DNA of 56,056 nt from Actinomycetota bacterium (GTDB taxonomy: Bacteria; Actinomycetota; Actinomycetes; Actinomycetales; Microbacteriaceae), in assembly GCA_018268435.1 (NCBI GenBank), contig JAFDWP010000094.1, positions 1 through 56,056 on the forward strand, read 5' to 3'. Below, in pieces: positions 33,435 to 42,317 of the stretch. The position numbers and the translations under genes are program-made. The notes under the pieces were generated by a model. It ran no database searches and was not told where the DNA came from. It worked only from the letters and a program-made list of their open reading frames with translations. Each line of letters starts with the position of its first letter. The stretch's first letter is position 1.

Positions 33435-34714
33435 AGGGTTCTCCGATTCGTTCGTGCGGTCCAGGTCAGGCCCGCGAGGGTGATGAGAATGGCCGCGGCG
33501 CTGGCAGCGCCGAGTCCGAGATAGCCGATCGCGGCGAGGGCGACCCCGGCGAGCGACCCGCCTGCAGCACCGGCGAGGCTCATGAGCGTGTCCGAGGCGC
33601 CCTGGGCCGTGACGCGCTCGGCGACGGGGGTGGCGGCGACGATCATCGCCGATCCGGCCACGGTCGCGGCCGACCAGCCCAGGCCGAGCAGGATCAGCCC
33701 GATCACGGTCAGCAGGTGGGCGTCGCCGCTGAACCCGGCCAGCAGCACCGCGACCAGCAGCGTCACCATCCCGGCTGCGGCGACGGTGCGCCCGCCGAGC
33801 CGGTCGGTGAGCACGCCCATCACGGGAGCCAGCGCATACATGCCCGCGATGTGTAGGCTCACCGTCAGGCCGACGATCGTGATCGAGGCGCCGTGCCCGG
33901 TCAGATGCACCGGGGTCATCGACATCACCGCGACCATCACCGCGTGCGCGGCGATGATGCCGATCAGCCCGGCCCGCGCCATCGGGTGCGACCACAGCGT
34001 CTGGATGCCCTGCCGCAGTCCCGGCCGCCGGGCGGCCGGACCGGGCTCGGCGGCGGGAGCGGGTTCGGTCCCGGTCAGCGGCTGCCGTCCGGTGAGGACG
34101 AGGTAGGGGTCGGGGCGCAGCCCGATCCAGATCACGGCCATGCCCAGCAGCATCCCGGCGGTGGAGATCACGAACAGCCCGGACAGGCCGGGGATGCCGA
34201 GCCCCGCGGCGAGCTCGCCACCGATGCCGACGAGGTTAGGGCCGGCGACCGCGCCGATCGTGCTCATCCACACCACCAGCGACAGGTCGCGACCGCGATG
34301 CTCCGTGGCGCTCAGATCGGTCGCTGCGAACCGGGCCTGCAGGTTCACTGCGTTCCCGAATCCGATCAGCACCCCCGAGGCCACCAGCAGCCAGAACGCC
34401 CCGGTCACCGCGGCGAGCACCACGCCGGTCGCTCCGGCCGCTCCGACCAGCAACCCTGTCGACAGCGCGATCCGGCGTCCGCGCGCCAGGGCGAGCCGCA
34501 TCAGCAGGGCCGAGGCGATCGCCGCGCCGAGGGTCATCGTCGTGGTCACCGAGCCCGCCCACGCCTCCGACCCCGACAACTCGACCGCCAGCAGCGAGCC
34601 GGTCGACACGACCGCGCCAGTGCCGACGCCGCTAAACACCTGCGCGAGCGAGAGCAGCAGCAGTGTGCGGCGCTGCACCCGGAGACGGGCCGGCGCGATC
34701 GTGGGGGCCACCAT
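33431..34714 (-). CDS. MFS transporter in the sulfur regulon
   Basis: A 427-residue, 12-helix major facilitator with the MFS signature-like DRLGGRTVAAAG in the cytoplasmic loop of the second half and a long hydrophilic central loop (about residues 205-235). Substrate unknown; regulation by a GGGGTAT-type site and cotranscription with DUF2892 and rhodanese genes suggest export of a sulfur compound or sulfide-related metabolite. Start ATG at 34714 is 9 bp from the operator. Confidence 0.8.
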   Translation of the reverse strand: MVAPTIAPARLRVQRRTLLLLSLAQVFSGVGTGAVVSTGSLLAVELSGSEAWAGSVTTTMTLGAAIASALLMRLALARGRRIALSTGLLVGAAGATGVVLAAVTGAFWLLVASGVLIGFGNAVNLQARFAATDLSATEHRGRDLSLVVWMSTIGAVAGPNLVGIGGELAAGLGIPGLSGLFVISTAGMLLGMAVIWIGLRPDPYLVLTGRQPLTGTEPAPAAEPGPAARRPGLRQGIQTLWSHPMARAGLIGIIAAHAVMVAVMSMTPVHLTGHGASITIVGLTVSLHIAGMYALAPVMGVLTDRLGGRTVAAAGMVTLLVAVLLAGFSGDAHLLTVIGLILLGLGWSAATVAGSAMIVAATPVAERVTAQGASDTLMSLAGAAGGSLAGVALAAIGYLGLGAASAAAILITLAGLTWTARTNRRTL

Positions 34715-34723
34715 GCTCCGAAT

Positions 34724-34739
34724 ATACCCCCCACCGTAT
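34724..34739. promoter_or_regulatory. CsoR/CstR-type operator, site 2 (MFS operon), degenerate
   Basis: ATACCCCCCACCGTAT keeps both ATAC/GTAT ends and the C-run but departs from symmetry in the centre. Position just upstream of the MFS gene matches the other sites. Confidence 0.6.
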
Positions 34740-34811
34740 AGAGTGGCCTAGTCCGGAGGTGCTCCATGCACCCGCCGCGGGCTCCTGAGAGGGGCTCGTC
34801 CGATCCATAGG

Positions 34812-35513
34812 ATGAGATTGATGAGACCGCGCACCGCAGAAGCAACCCGAGACGGCGAGCCCGTCCCGGCGCGGCTGCGCGGGGCGCGGCTGTCTCGGCA
34901 GGCGCGCGCCGGAAAGGCGCTGCTCGTCGCGGTGTTCTCCACCATGATCGCGCTGATATCGCATGTGCTCGCCGGAGGGTCCGTGCCGGAGATGCCGGGC
35001 ATCCTCGTGCCGTTGGCGCTCTCGGTGTTCGTATGCCTCCCGCTGTCCGGACGCGTCCTGTCGCTGCCGGGGCTGGTGCTCTCGGTGCTGTCCAGCCAAC
35101 TCCTATTCCACTGGCTGTTCATGCTCGGCACGACCGGCCCCGGAGTGCTCCTGATCGAAGACGCCCCCGCCGGGCATCATGCGCAGACGATCACGCTGCT
35201 GCACACCGGGACCCAGACGGCTCCCCACATGGATCACTCCGACGGCGGGATGTGGGTCGGGCACGGCATCGCAGCGGTGGTCACCATCCTGCTGATCCGA
35301 CGCGGCGAAGCCGCCCTCGTCGGCCTGTGGCAACTCACGGCAATGCTCGTGCGCACGCTGTTCCCGCGACTGCCTCGTCCGGCTGCCATCCGGGTCGCCC
35401 TGCCGCAGCTGGTGGGCGACTTCCTGAACCAGCGCCCCTTCGCGCATCTGCTGCTCGGGGCGTCGATCTCCCGCAGAGGACCACCGCGCTCCACCCTGCT
35501 CGCGCTCTCCTGA
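34812..35513 (+). CDS. Membrane protein with His-rich extracytoplasmic loop
   Basis: A 233-residue protein with five or so membrane helices. Between helices, around residues 120-140, a loop rich in His and Met occurs (GHHAQTITLLH, then HMDHSDGGMWVGH), a likely metal site. It heads a rightward block with CopC, PCu(A)C and a DyP peroxidase, so a copper role is reasonable. No family name recognised with confidence; hypothetical membrane proteins of this kind are common beside CopC in actinomycetes. Confidence 0.65.
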   Translation: MRLMRPRTAEATRDGEPVPARLRGARLSRQARAGKALLVAVFSTMIALISHVLAGGSVPEMPGILVPLALSVFVCLPLSGRVLSLPGLVLSVLSSQLLFHWLFMLGTTGPGVLLIEDAPAGHHAQTITLLHTGTQTAPHMDHSDGGMWVGHGIAAVVTILLIRRGEAALVGLWQLTAMLVRTLFPRLPRPAAIRVALPQLVGDFLNQRPFAHLLLGASISRRGPPRSTLLALS

Positions 35514-35680
35514 CGCACCGGGTCGCACGCGCCCCGGCAGCGTGCGGCTGGCGTCCGTTCCGACCCTTCGGGGCGTGAACCTCAACCAGCCGGCTCTTCC
35601 GTAGTCGGCCGTCGCCGACGGTGCCGATCTGGCTCTCACCCTGGTGCGGCGCTGCCGTGCCGATCAGCATTGGACGCACC

Positions 35681-36286
35681 ATGTCACGACCCGTTTCCGG
35701 GTGGACACGCATCGTCGCGGCCGCGCTCACGGTCGCCGCAATGACCAGTGGCCCGCTTTGGATCGCGGAGCCTGCCCAGGCTCATGACCAGCTCGTCGCA
35801 TCGACCCCGGCCGACGGCGAAGTGCTTCAGGCTCCACCGGAGGAGGTCGTGCTGCAGTTCTCCGGAGAGCTCATGGAGCTCGGCGGCATCATCATCGTGA
35901 CCGACGGCGCCGAGCAGTCATGGACCGAGGGCGACCTCGCCTACGACGACACCAGGGCGCGGATCGCACTGCAGGGTGGCATGCCCGACGGCTGGTACGA
36001 GATCCGATGGCAGGTCGTCTCTCGCGACGGGCATCCCATAAGCGGGATCATCCCCTTCGCCATCGGAGACGTCGGCGAACGGCCGCCACCGGCCGCCACG
36101 GCGCCAGGAGCAGCGGACGGGCAGGGCAGCGCAGACACCCGAGAGCCGGGAGTGCCAGGGGCGATACGGATCGTCTTCATCGGTCTTGCCGGCGCCGTCA
36201 TCGCAGGCGGTGGCTACTGGCTCGCCAGTCGCCTCCTCCGCCGACGCGTCACCCAACACGGCACGGACGAGCCCGGCTCTCCGTGA
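35681..36286 (+). CDS. CopC-domain copper-binding protein, membrane anchored
   Basis: A 201-residue exported protein. The signal peptide ends at AQA and the mature N-terminus begins H-D-Q-L-V-A-S-T-P-A, the His being the CopC copper ligand. The second site motif DGHPISG is near residue 125. A C-terminal transmembrane helix (about 165-185) with basic tail anchors it. It binds copper outside the membrane. Start at 35681 chosen because it gives a normal Tat/Sec-like basic N-terminus; an upstream ATG at 35621 is possible. Confidence 0.85.
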   Translation: MSRPVSGWTRIVAAALTVAAMTSGPLWIAEPAQAHDQLVASTPADGEVLQAPPEEVVLQFSGELMELGGIIIVTDGAEQSWTEGDLAYDDTRARIALQGGMPDGWYEIRWQVVSRDGHPISGIIPFAIGDVGERPPPAATAPGAADGQGSADTREPGVPGAIRIVFIGLAGAVIAGGGYWLASRLLRRRVTQHGTDEPGSP

Positions 36287-36327
36287 ACACACCCAATCAT
36301 TTCTGAACGACGTAAGGAACTATTCTT

Positions 36328-36867
36328 ATGAACACACTCACCGCCCGCCGTCCGGCGGTTATCTTCGCGCTGGCCGCCGCCGCTGCGCTCGCTCTCGCTG
36401 GATGCGCGACAACGACGCCCGACCAGGCCGCCGGCCCGACAACCGCCGGGCAGAGCGTCACGATCACCGACGCCTGGGTCAAGGCCGCCGACGAGGGCAT
36501 GTCCGCCGCCTTCGGCGAGCTCGCCAACACTGGCGACGCCGACGTGACCCTGGTCTCGGCCACCAGCACCGCCTCGACCTCGATGCAGTTGCACGAGACC
36601 GTAGACAACGGCAGCGGCTCGATGGTCATGCAGGAGAAAGACGGCGGCTTCACCATCCCGGCCGGTGGCGCGCTCACGCTCGAGCCGGGCGGCAACCACC
36701 TCATGCTCATGGGCCTGACCGCCCCAATCGTCGCAGGCGACGAGATCGAGTTCACCCTGACCTTCTCGGACGGCTCCGACTACACCTTCACCGCCCCGGC
36801 GAAGGACTACTCCGGCGCCAACGAGACCTACACAGGTGACGAGATGAACATGGGCGGGGACGACTGA
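36328..36867 (+). CDS. PCu(A)C-type copper chaperone lipoprotein
   Basis: A 179-residue lipoprotein with lipobox LAGC (Cys 26). The copper motif is complete: MQLHE, then a Met about 11-13 residues later (SMVMQE), and NHLMLMGL, i.e. H(M)x10Mx21HxM. Met-rich C-terminus (DEMNMGGDD). Such proteins deliver Cu(I) to the CuA site of cytochrome oxidase. It overlaps the peroxidase gene by 1 bp and may feed the oxidase subunit encoded at 39182. Confidence 0.9.
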   Translation: MNTLTARRPAVIFALAAAAALALAGCATTTPDQAAGPTTAGQSVTITDAWVKAADEGMSAAFGELANTGDADVTLVSATSTASTSMQLHETVDNGSGSMVMQEKDGGFTIPAGGALTLEPGGNHLMLMGLTAPIVAGDEIEFTLTFSDGSDYTFTAPAKDYSGANETYTGDEMNMGGDD

Positions 36868-38096
36868 TGCCCCAAGCCCGGGACGCCGGTTCCGGGCGCG
36901 GCGTGAACCGGCGACAGCTCCTCCTCGGAGGGGCTGCCGCCGGCCTCGGCGCCGCCGCCGCAATCGGCACCGACCTCGCGATCACCGCCCAGAACCGTAG
37001 TTCCCCGACCTCAGCCGCAGGCGCCGACGCGATCAGCGGGAGCGACACGATCCCGTTCCACGGCCCCCACCAGGCAGGCGTGGCGACCAGCCCGCAAGCC
37101 CACAGCGCCTTCATCGGACTCGATCTCGCACCCGACGTGGACCGCGACGGACTACGGCGGATGATGCGCATCCTCACCGACGACGCCGCCCGCCTCGCCC
37201 GGGGACAGGCCGCGCTGGCCGACTCCGAACCCGAGCTCGCGGCCGCGCCCGCACGCCTGACGGTCACCTTCGGCTTCGGCCCTGACCTCGTCGCCCGCGC
37301 GGGAGGAGCCGCCCCGGACTGGCTCGCACCGCTGCCCTCCTTCGGGATCGACCGGCTCGAAGACTCCTGGAGCGGAGGCGACCTGCTCGTCGAGATCGCC
37401 TCCGACGACCCTGTCACCGTCGCCCACACCGCGCGGATGCTCCTCAAGGACGCCCGCCGCTTCGCCGCGGTGCGCTGGCGTCAGGACGGCTTCCGCCGCG
37501 CCCGTGGGAGCGAGCAACCGGGAACGACCATGCGGAATCTGTTCGGCCAGGTCGACGGCACCGTCAACCCGATCCCCGGCACGGAGGACTTCGACGCCGT
37601 CGTCTGGAGCACCGACGGCTGGCTCGCCGGCGGTACCGGCCTCGTCGTCCGCCGCATCCGGATGACCCTCGACACCTGGGACGAGCTCGACCGACCCGGG
37701 CGCGAGCAGTCCATCGGCCGCACCCTCTCGAACGGCGCCCCGCTCACCGGCGTGAACGAGACCGACGAACCCGACTTCGCAGCGACAGGAGCCGCCGGCT
37801 TCCCCGTCATCCCCGACTTCGCCCACATCCGCCGCGCCCGCGGCGACGGCACCGACCGCATCTACCGCCGCAGCTACAACTACGACCTCCCACCCACCGG
37901 GGAGGGGGTGTCGGAGTCGGGATTGATCTTCGCAACCTACCAGGCCGATGTGACCGCTCAGTTCGTACCCATCCAGCGCCGCCTGGACGAACTCGACCTC
38001 CTCAACCAATGGACAATCCCCATCGGCTCCGCCGTCTTCGCCATCCCACCCGGCTGCGACCACGGCGGCTACATCGGCGAGACGCTCCTCCCCTGA
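36867..38096 (+). CDS. Dye-decolorizing (DyP/EfeB-type) heme peroxidase
   Basis: A 409-residue exported enzyme with a Tat motif (NRRQLLLGG). The DyP signature GxxDG is GQVDG near residue 230, a proximal-His region (PDFAHIRRARG) is near 320, and an Arg/Asp-rich distal region follows. It oxidises substrates with peroxide or handles heme. Coupled to the copper chaperone gene, as in CopC/PCuAC/DyP clusters of actinomycetes. Confidence 0.9.
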   Translation: MPQARDAGSGRGVNRRQLLLGGAAAGLGAAAAIGTDLAITAQNRSSPTSAAGADAISGSDTIPFHGPHQAGVATSPQAHSAFIGLDLAPDVDRDGLRRMMRILTDDAARLARGQAALADSEPELAAAPARLTVTFGFGPDLVARAGGAAPDWLAPLPSFGIDRLEDSWSGGDLLVEIASDDPVTVAHTARMLLKDARRFAAVRWRQDGFRRARGSEQPGTTMRNLFGQVDGTVNPIPGTEDFDAVVWSTDGWLAGGTGLVVRRIRMTLDTWDELDRPGREQSIGRTLSNGAPLTGVNETDEPDFAATGAAGFPVIPDFAHIRRARGDGTDRIYRRSYNYDLPPTGEGVSESGLIFATYQADVTAQFVPIQRRLDELDLLNQWTIPIGSAVFAIPPGCDHGGYIGETLLP

Positions 38097-38490
38097 TTGA
38101 CTCACGCGTCGAACAGGAAAGTGTCACGACAAAGTGACTCGGAGGCGCCAGTGATGGCCGTGCGAGCGTGACATCCAGTGTCATCTCACCGCGTTCCCGA
38201 CAGCTGTTGTCGGGAACGCGTTGCGATGACACAAAGCGGCTTTAGATGACACACGCGAAATCTCACGTGACATTCAGTGTCACGGCACGCCCTATCGAGA
38301 TCAGTTGCTGTATCGACGGACCGTCTCACGTGTTGAGGTTTGCCGGGAGGACTGCATCGCAAGTGCAGCACCGCCTCGCCGAGATGTGGGCGAAGGGGAA
38401 CCGGGTTGAGCTCTCTCGAGCGTCGTCGAAAAGCTCCAAGGTCACAAAACGTTGCCTCGTCCGCATGCGGCTGGGGCGCGGTGGTCGGGA
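38097..38490. repeat. Gene-free stretch with composite palindromes, copy A
   Basis: GGAAAGTGTCACGACAA (38116-38132) is followed 52 bp later by GTGACATCCAGTGTCAT (38168-38184), an 11-bp spacer, then the perfect inverted repeat GTTCCCGACA / TGTCGGGAAC (38193-38217, 5-nt spacer). A further GTGACATTCAGTGTCAC is at 38267-38283. Related copies lie at 50227 and 51352. No gene is seen; the remainder is plain sequence leading to the leftward methyltransferase. Confidence 0.75.
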
Positions 38491-39132
38491 TCATTCGTAA
38501 GCGGCGGGAAACTTCACGGCACGGCCGATGACATGCGCCACGGGTGGTGTTGCGGGCAGTACAGAGAAGCCAAATCGTCGGATTGTTTGGAGATGGAATC
38601 CTGCATCGAGTATTGATCTGACGGTTTCTCGGTTGGGATGGCAGTGTCCCGCTAGCCCGCTCCAGGCGGGTGTTGCAATGTCTTCTATGAAACCGATCGC
38701 CCGATTCGTCGATCTCACGTGTTCGTAGAACGTGAGGGTGCCTTGGGGTTTCAGGACGCGGGCGGCCTCGTCGAGGGCTGTCGCCTGGTTCTGAACGCTG
38801 CAGAGCACGAGGCTGAAGACGACCGCGTCGACCGAGTTATCGGGTAGAGGAATGTTCTCGGCGCGGCCGTCTCCGACGCGAATGGGGACCGCGGTCGCGG
38901 TCGCGGCCCGTGTTGCCCGGTTTCGGAGGCCGATGTCTGGCTCGAGAGCAAGCAGGCTGCGAACGTCGGGCGGGTAGAACGGAAACGTTGCCCCATACCC
39001 TGCCCCAACCTCGACCACATCACCGGAGAGTCCGCGGACGAGCTCTTGTCGGTGGGTATTGGCTCCCCGTCGATCCATCCGGGGGGCAACCCGGGCGAAC
39101 ACCTTCCCGAATAGGGAACCGGTCGCGCTCAT
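38491..39132 (-). CDS. Class I SAM-dependent methyltransferase (METTL7/UbiE-like)
   Basis: A 213-residue enzyme with motif I VVEVGAGYGATFPFY near residue 40 and post-motifs DGRAENIPLPDNSVDAVVFSLVLCSV near 90-110, then ARVLKPQGTLTFYEHVR. Overall resemblance is to the METTL7-like group; human METTL7 proteins methylate thiols including H2S, which would fit this island, but that is inference. It lies between repeat copy A and the oxidase gene, 49 bp from the latter. Confidence 0.8.
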   Translation of the reverse strand: MSATGSLFGKVFARVAPRMDRRGANTHRQELVRGLSGDVVEVGAGYGATFPFYPPDVRSLLALEPDIGLRNRATRAATATAVPIRVGDGRAENIPLPDNSVDAVVFSLVLCSVQNQATALDEAARVLKPQGTLTFYEHVRSTNRAIGFIEDIATPAWSGLAGHCHPNRETVRSILDAGFHLQTIRRFGFSVLPATPPVAHVIGRAVKFPAAYE

Positions 39133-39181
39133 CTGCGCTTTAACTCAGGGGAGTGCGCGTGGATACCGCGGCGACTCCACG

Positions 39182-40942
39182 TCATTTCACTCGACCGTCA
39201 CCCAGATCAACTGTGGGCGCCTCGGGTGCGTCTTTCGCTGGGCCGACGCCGACGGGGATACCCGCTTCAGGGTGGTTGAGATCGAATGCGGGTCGTTCAC
39301 TGCGGATGCGTGGGATTGAGGTGAAGTTGTGCCGAGGTGGGGGGCAGGAGGTCGCCCATTCGAGCGATGCACCGTACCCCCACGGGTCGTTGACCGTGAC
39401 GCGCGGCGCTTTGCGCGCAGTGATCCATATGTTGAGGAAGAACGGCAGCATCGACGCTCCCAGGATCATTGCGCCGATGGTGGACACCTGGTTCATCCAC
39501 GTCCACCCGTCGGCCGCGGAGTAGTCCGCGTACCGGCGGACCATGCCGTCCACGCCCAGCCAGTGCTGGATGAGGAAGGTCATGTGGAAGCCGATGAACA
39601 GCATCCAGAAGTGCACGTACCCGAGACGCTGATTGAGCATCCGGCCGGTCCACTTCGGCCACCAGAAGTAGAAACCCGCGAACATCGCGAACACGACGGT
39701 CCCGAACACGACGTAGTGGAAGTGCGCGACAACGAAGTAGGAGTCTGTGACATGGAAGTCCAGCGGCGGTGAGGCCAGGATGACACCGGTCAGGCCGCCG
39801 AAGACGAACGAAACGAGGAAGCCGAGCGCGAAGACCATGGGCGGCTCGAACGTTACCGATCCGCGCCACATGGTGCCGATCCAGTTGAAGATCTTCACCC
39901 CTGTGGGTACGGCGATCAGCATCGACATGAGCGCAAAAAACGGGAGGAGGACCGAGCCCGTGGCGTACATGTGGTGGGCCCACACCGCGACAGAGAGTGC
40001 CGCGATGGCGATCGTCGCGTAGACGAGCGTCTTGTACCCGAAGATCGGCTTGCGGCTGAACACCGGGAAGATCTCCGAAACGACGCCGAAGAACGGCAGC
40101 GCGATGATGTACACCTCGGGGTGGCCGAAGAACCAGAACAGGTGCTGCCACAACAGCACACCGCCGTTCGCGGGGTCGAAGATGTGCGCGCCGAGAATGC
40201 GGTCAGCGGAGGCAGCAGAGAGCGCCGCGGCAATGACGGGGAACGCGATGAGGATCAGGATGCTGGTGATCAGTGTGTTCCAGGTGAAGATCGGCATCCG
40301 CCACATCGTCATCCCGGGAGCACGCATCGTAATGATGGTGGTGATGAAGTTGACGGCACCGAGGATGGTCCCGAAACCGCTCATCACCAGCCCGAGCATC
40401 CACAGGTTGCCTCCCGCCCCGGGGGAGAAGCTGGCATTCGCCAGGGGCTGGTAGGCGAACCATCCGAAGCTTGCCGCGCCCTGGGGTGTCAGGAACCCTG
40501 CGATAACGATCGTCCCACCGAAAACGAACAACCACAGCGCGAACGCGTTCAGGCGCGGGAACGCGACATCCGGCGCACCGATCTGCAGCGGCAGGAGTGC
40601 ATTCGCGAACCCGGCGAACAGGGGCGTCGCGAACAGGAGCAGCATGATCGTGCCGTGCATGGTGAACAGCTGGTTGTACTGCTCTTTCGTCGGGAGCACC
40701 TGCATGCCGGGTTCGAACAGTTCGGCACGGATGATCAGGGCCATCACCCCGCCCAGCAGGAAGAAGATCATTGACGCGATCAGATACATGTACCCGATGA
40801 TCTTGTGGTCGGTGGAGGTGATCCACTTGACCAGGATGTTGCCTTTCTGCTCCACGCGGGAAGTGCCGAGAAGGGCTGCCTGGCGTGGGGGGAGAGCAAG
40901 TGGGCGCGAATTCCTGGGGGGTGCTGGTGTGGTCGCGGTCAT
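39182..40942 (-). CDS. ctaD: Cytochrome c oxidase subunit I, isolated copy
   Basis: A 586-residue, 12-helix heme-copper oxidase subunit. Landmarks: [11 protein letters not shown] with a low-spin heme His, [12 protein letters not shown] with the CuB His-Tyr pair, [10 protein letters not shown] with two CuB His, and [10 protein letters not shown] with the heme a3/a ligands. No subunit II, III or assembly gene is adjacent, so it must use partners encoded elsewhere. A GGGGTAT-type operator lies 76 bp upstream, which puts a terminal oxidase subunit under the sulfide regulon. Confidence 0.95.
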   Translation of the reverse strand: MTATTPAPPRNSRPLALPPRQAALLGTSRVEQKGNILVKWITSTDHKIIGYMYLIASMIFFLLGGVMALIIRAELFEPGMQVLPTKEQYNQLFTMHGTIMLLLFATPLFAGFANALLPLQIGAPDVAFPRLNAFALWLFVFGGTIVIAGFLTPQGAASFGWFAYQPLANASFSPGAGGNLWMLGLVMSGFGTILGAVNFITTIITMRAPGMTMWRMPIFTWNTLITSILILIAFPVIAAALSAASADRILGAHIFDPANGGVLLWQHLFWFFGHPEVYIIALPFFGVVSEIFPVFSRKPIFGYKTLVYATIAIAALSVAVWAHHMYATGSVLLPFFALMSMLIAVPTGVKIFNWIGTMWRGSVTFEPPMVFALGFLVSFVFGGLTGVILASPPLDFHVTDSYFVVAHFHYVVFGTVVFAMFAGFYFWWPKWTGRMLNQRLGYVHFWMLFIGFHMTFLIQHWLGVDGMVRRYADYSAADGWTWMNQVSTIGAMILGASMLPFFLNIWITARKAPRVTVNDPWGYGASLEWATSCPPPRHNFTSIPRIRSERPAFDLNHPEAGIPVGVGPAKDAPEAPTVDLGDGRVK

Positions 40943-41017
40943 GTGCAGTCGTTCCTGGTGGAGGCCCCAATCATGGAGGCCGTTTTACGGACGCGGTTGC
41001 AGGCCATGCTAGAAGAA

Positions 41018-41033
41018 ATACCGGCTGGGGTAT
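41018..41033. promoter_or_regulatory. CsoR/CstR-type operator, site 3 (between ctaD and 41080)
   Basis: ATACCGGCTGGGGTAT lies between the divergent ctaD and 41080 genes and could control both. Right arm matches the consensus exactly; the left arm has two GG for CC changes. Confidence 0.65.
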
Positions 41034-41079
41034 AGCGTGGCGTGCGTCAGACACACGCCCCATTTTGGAAGGACAGGCA

Positions 41080-41352
41080 GTGGCTCAGCGATCCGGCAGT
41101 TCTTGGGAGAGACTTGAGGACGCCGAGGCTGAGGTGATCGCGGAGCATTCCAGGGCGGGCCGACTAGATCTGAGTGATCCTGCGATTCGCCGGGAGGCGA
41201 CCCGGGCCATGCGGCGAGCTACGCGATCCCACGTGTGGGGTGATTCTCGGAGCCGGAAGGCAACGCAGTGGTCGATCTTTGCGGGTCTGATGGTGTTGGG
41301 CGTCTGGGTGACCGCGCTCGTCACACCTGTGCTCCTCAGCGCTCCCAAATGA
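41080..41352 (+). CDS. Small single-helix membrane protein, unknown
   Basis: A 90-residue protein, GTG start at 41080 with GGAAGGACAGGCA upstream. The N-terminal two-thirds are charged and helical; one membrane helix at about residues 67-86 (IFAGLMVLGVWVTALV). Divergent from ctaD and coupled to the next gene by an ATGA overlap. It may be an accessory oxidase protein, but nothing proves this. Confidence 0.65.
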   Translation: MAQRSGSSWERLEDAEAEVIAEHSRAGRLDLSDPAIRREATRAMRRATRSHVWGDSRSRKATQWSIFAGLMVLGVWVTALVTPVLLSAPK

Positions 41353-42059
41353 CCGCGGATGACGCCATCTCCGACCCCACCAGCACACTCGCGGAGTTCT
41401 GGGAGCGCCGCTATGCAGGATCTTCGGGTGTGTGGTCAGGTCGTGTCAATCCCGCAGTCCGCGAGGTCGCATCAGGCCTCACTCCCGGAAGGGCACTAGA
41501 TCTGGGGTGCGGAGAAGGGGGAGACGCGGTCTGGCTCGCTCAGCACGGATGGACGGTGACTGGTGTCGATGTATCTGCGACGGCGATCGCTCGCGCTGAT
41601 GCGGCTGCCGAAGCCGCCGGCATCAGCCCGAGATCTGCAACATTCATCGCGGACAATCTCGCACGATGGGAGCCTGAGGGCACGTTCGACTTCGTGACTT
41701 CCGCTTTCCTGCATTCCTGGCCTGTCGAGATCCCGAGAGAGCATATCCTCCGCAGGGGCAGGGACGCCGTCGCTCCCGGAGGCTCCTTGTTGATTCTTGC
41801 GCACGCCGAGGCTCCCCCGTGGGCGAACCCCACCTTCACTGCCCACGCCGAGTTTCCTAGCCCCGAGAAGGACCTCGAGGTCCTGAACCTCAACGAGAAC
41901 TGGTTCGTCGAACGCTGCGGGACCTACGACCGCGAGGCGTGCGGGCCGGATGGGCAACGAGGTGTGGTGCGGGATAGCGTCGTCCTCGTGCGCCGCGGCA
42001 ACTACCGATGCCCGAACGGTGACCGCAGTTTCCTCAGAGCAGGGTCGGCTGTGGACTGA
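41349..42059 (+). CDS. Class I SAM-dependent methyltransferase (thiopurine/tellurite-type)
   Basis: A 236-residue enzyme. LDLGCGEGGDAVWLAQHGW near residue 53 and VTGVDVSATAIARA are motif I and post-I of the TehB/TPMT-like group, whose members methylate sulfur, selenium or tellurium compounds. The start overlaps the preceding stop (ATGA). In this setting a thiol or sulfide methyltransferase is plausible; substrate not provable. Confidence 0.8.
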   Translation: MTADDAISDPTSTLAEFWERRYAGSSGVWSGRVNPAVREVASGLTPGRALDLGCGEGGDAVWLAQHGWTVTGVDVSATAIARADAAAEAAGISPRSATFIADNLARWEPEGTFDFVTSAFLHSWPVEIPREHILRRGRDAVAPGGSLLILAHAEAPPWANPTFTAHAEFPSPEKDLEVLNLNENWFVERCGTYDREACGPDGQRGVVRDSVVLVRRGNYRCPNGDRSFLRAGSAVD

Positions 42060-42264
42060 CGACCTCCCTGCTGGCTCTGTTCCGGTGTCCGAGACCGCAC
42101 ACGAGGTGTGGTTCACCGCAGCCAGCGGCTATCTTCACCGGACGATCACAAACGGCTCCTTCGAATCGACCGACAAGCCTGGACCTCTCCTCGTGTTGCG
42201 CTCAGGATACGAAGTGAGGTACTCCGGTCTCTCACGGGAGTATCGACTCCGCCCCACCCCTTGA
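42019..42264 (+). CDS. Hypothetical protein overlapping the methyltransferase end
   Basis: An 81-residue reading frame with Trp, Phe and Tyr-rich sequence (HEVWFTAASGYLHRTITNGS, then SGYEVRYSGLSREYRL) that looks more like a folded protein than a shadow. It overlaps the methyltransferase by 41 bp in another frame and ends just before the operator at 42270. The GTG at 42019 is a guess; no good ribosome site is visible. Could be a degraded remnant. Confidence 0.35.
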   Translation: MTAVSSEQGRLWTDDLPAGSVPVSETAHEVWFTAASGYLHRTITNGSFESTDKPGPLLVLRSGYEVRYSGLSREYRLRPTP

Positions 42265-42289
42265 CAGGCATACCCCTAGGGGTATGCTG
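42261..42289 (+). promoter_or_regulatory. Promoter with CstR-type operator, site 4 (persulfide dioxygenase operon)
   Basis: TTGACA (42261-42266) and TATGCT (42283-42288) form a good -35/-10 pair with 16-bp spacing. Between and over them lies the perfect palindrome ATACCCCTAGGGGTAT (42270-42285). Repressor binding would exclude RNA polymerase. It serves the operon from 42318 to 45344. Confidence 0.85.
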
Positions 42290-42317
42290 TGGTGTGTGCT
42301 CGTGAAAGGGGACAGGA

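Noticed and set aside
38116..38283. Composite palindromes considered as CsoR/CstR operators
   Set aside because: They lack the ATACCCC/GGGGTAT core, have 5-nt centres, and lie at segment borders rather than in promoters of sulfur genes.
42261..42266. TTGACA read as the right end (TGACA) of the Tn7-like element
   Set aside because: It forms a well-spaced promoter with TATGCT and has no neighbouring inverted TTCCCGTTGCA-type repeats.
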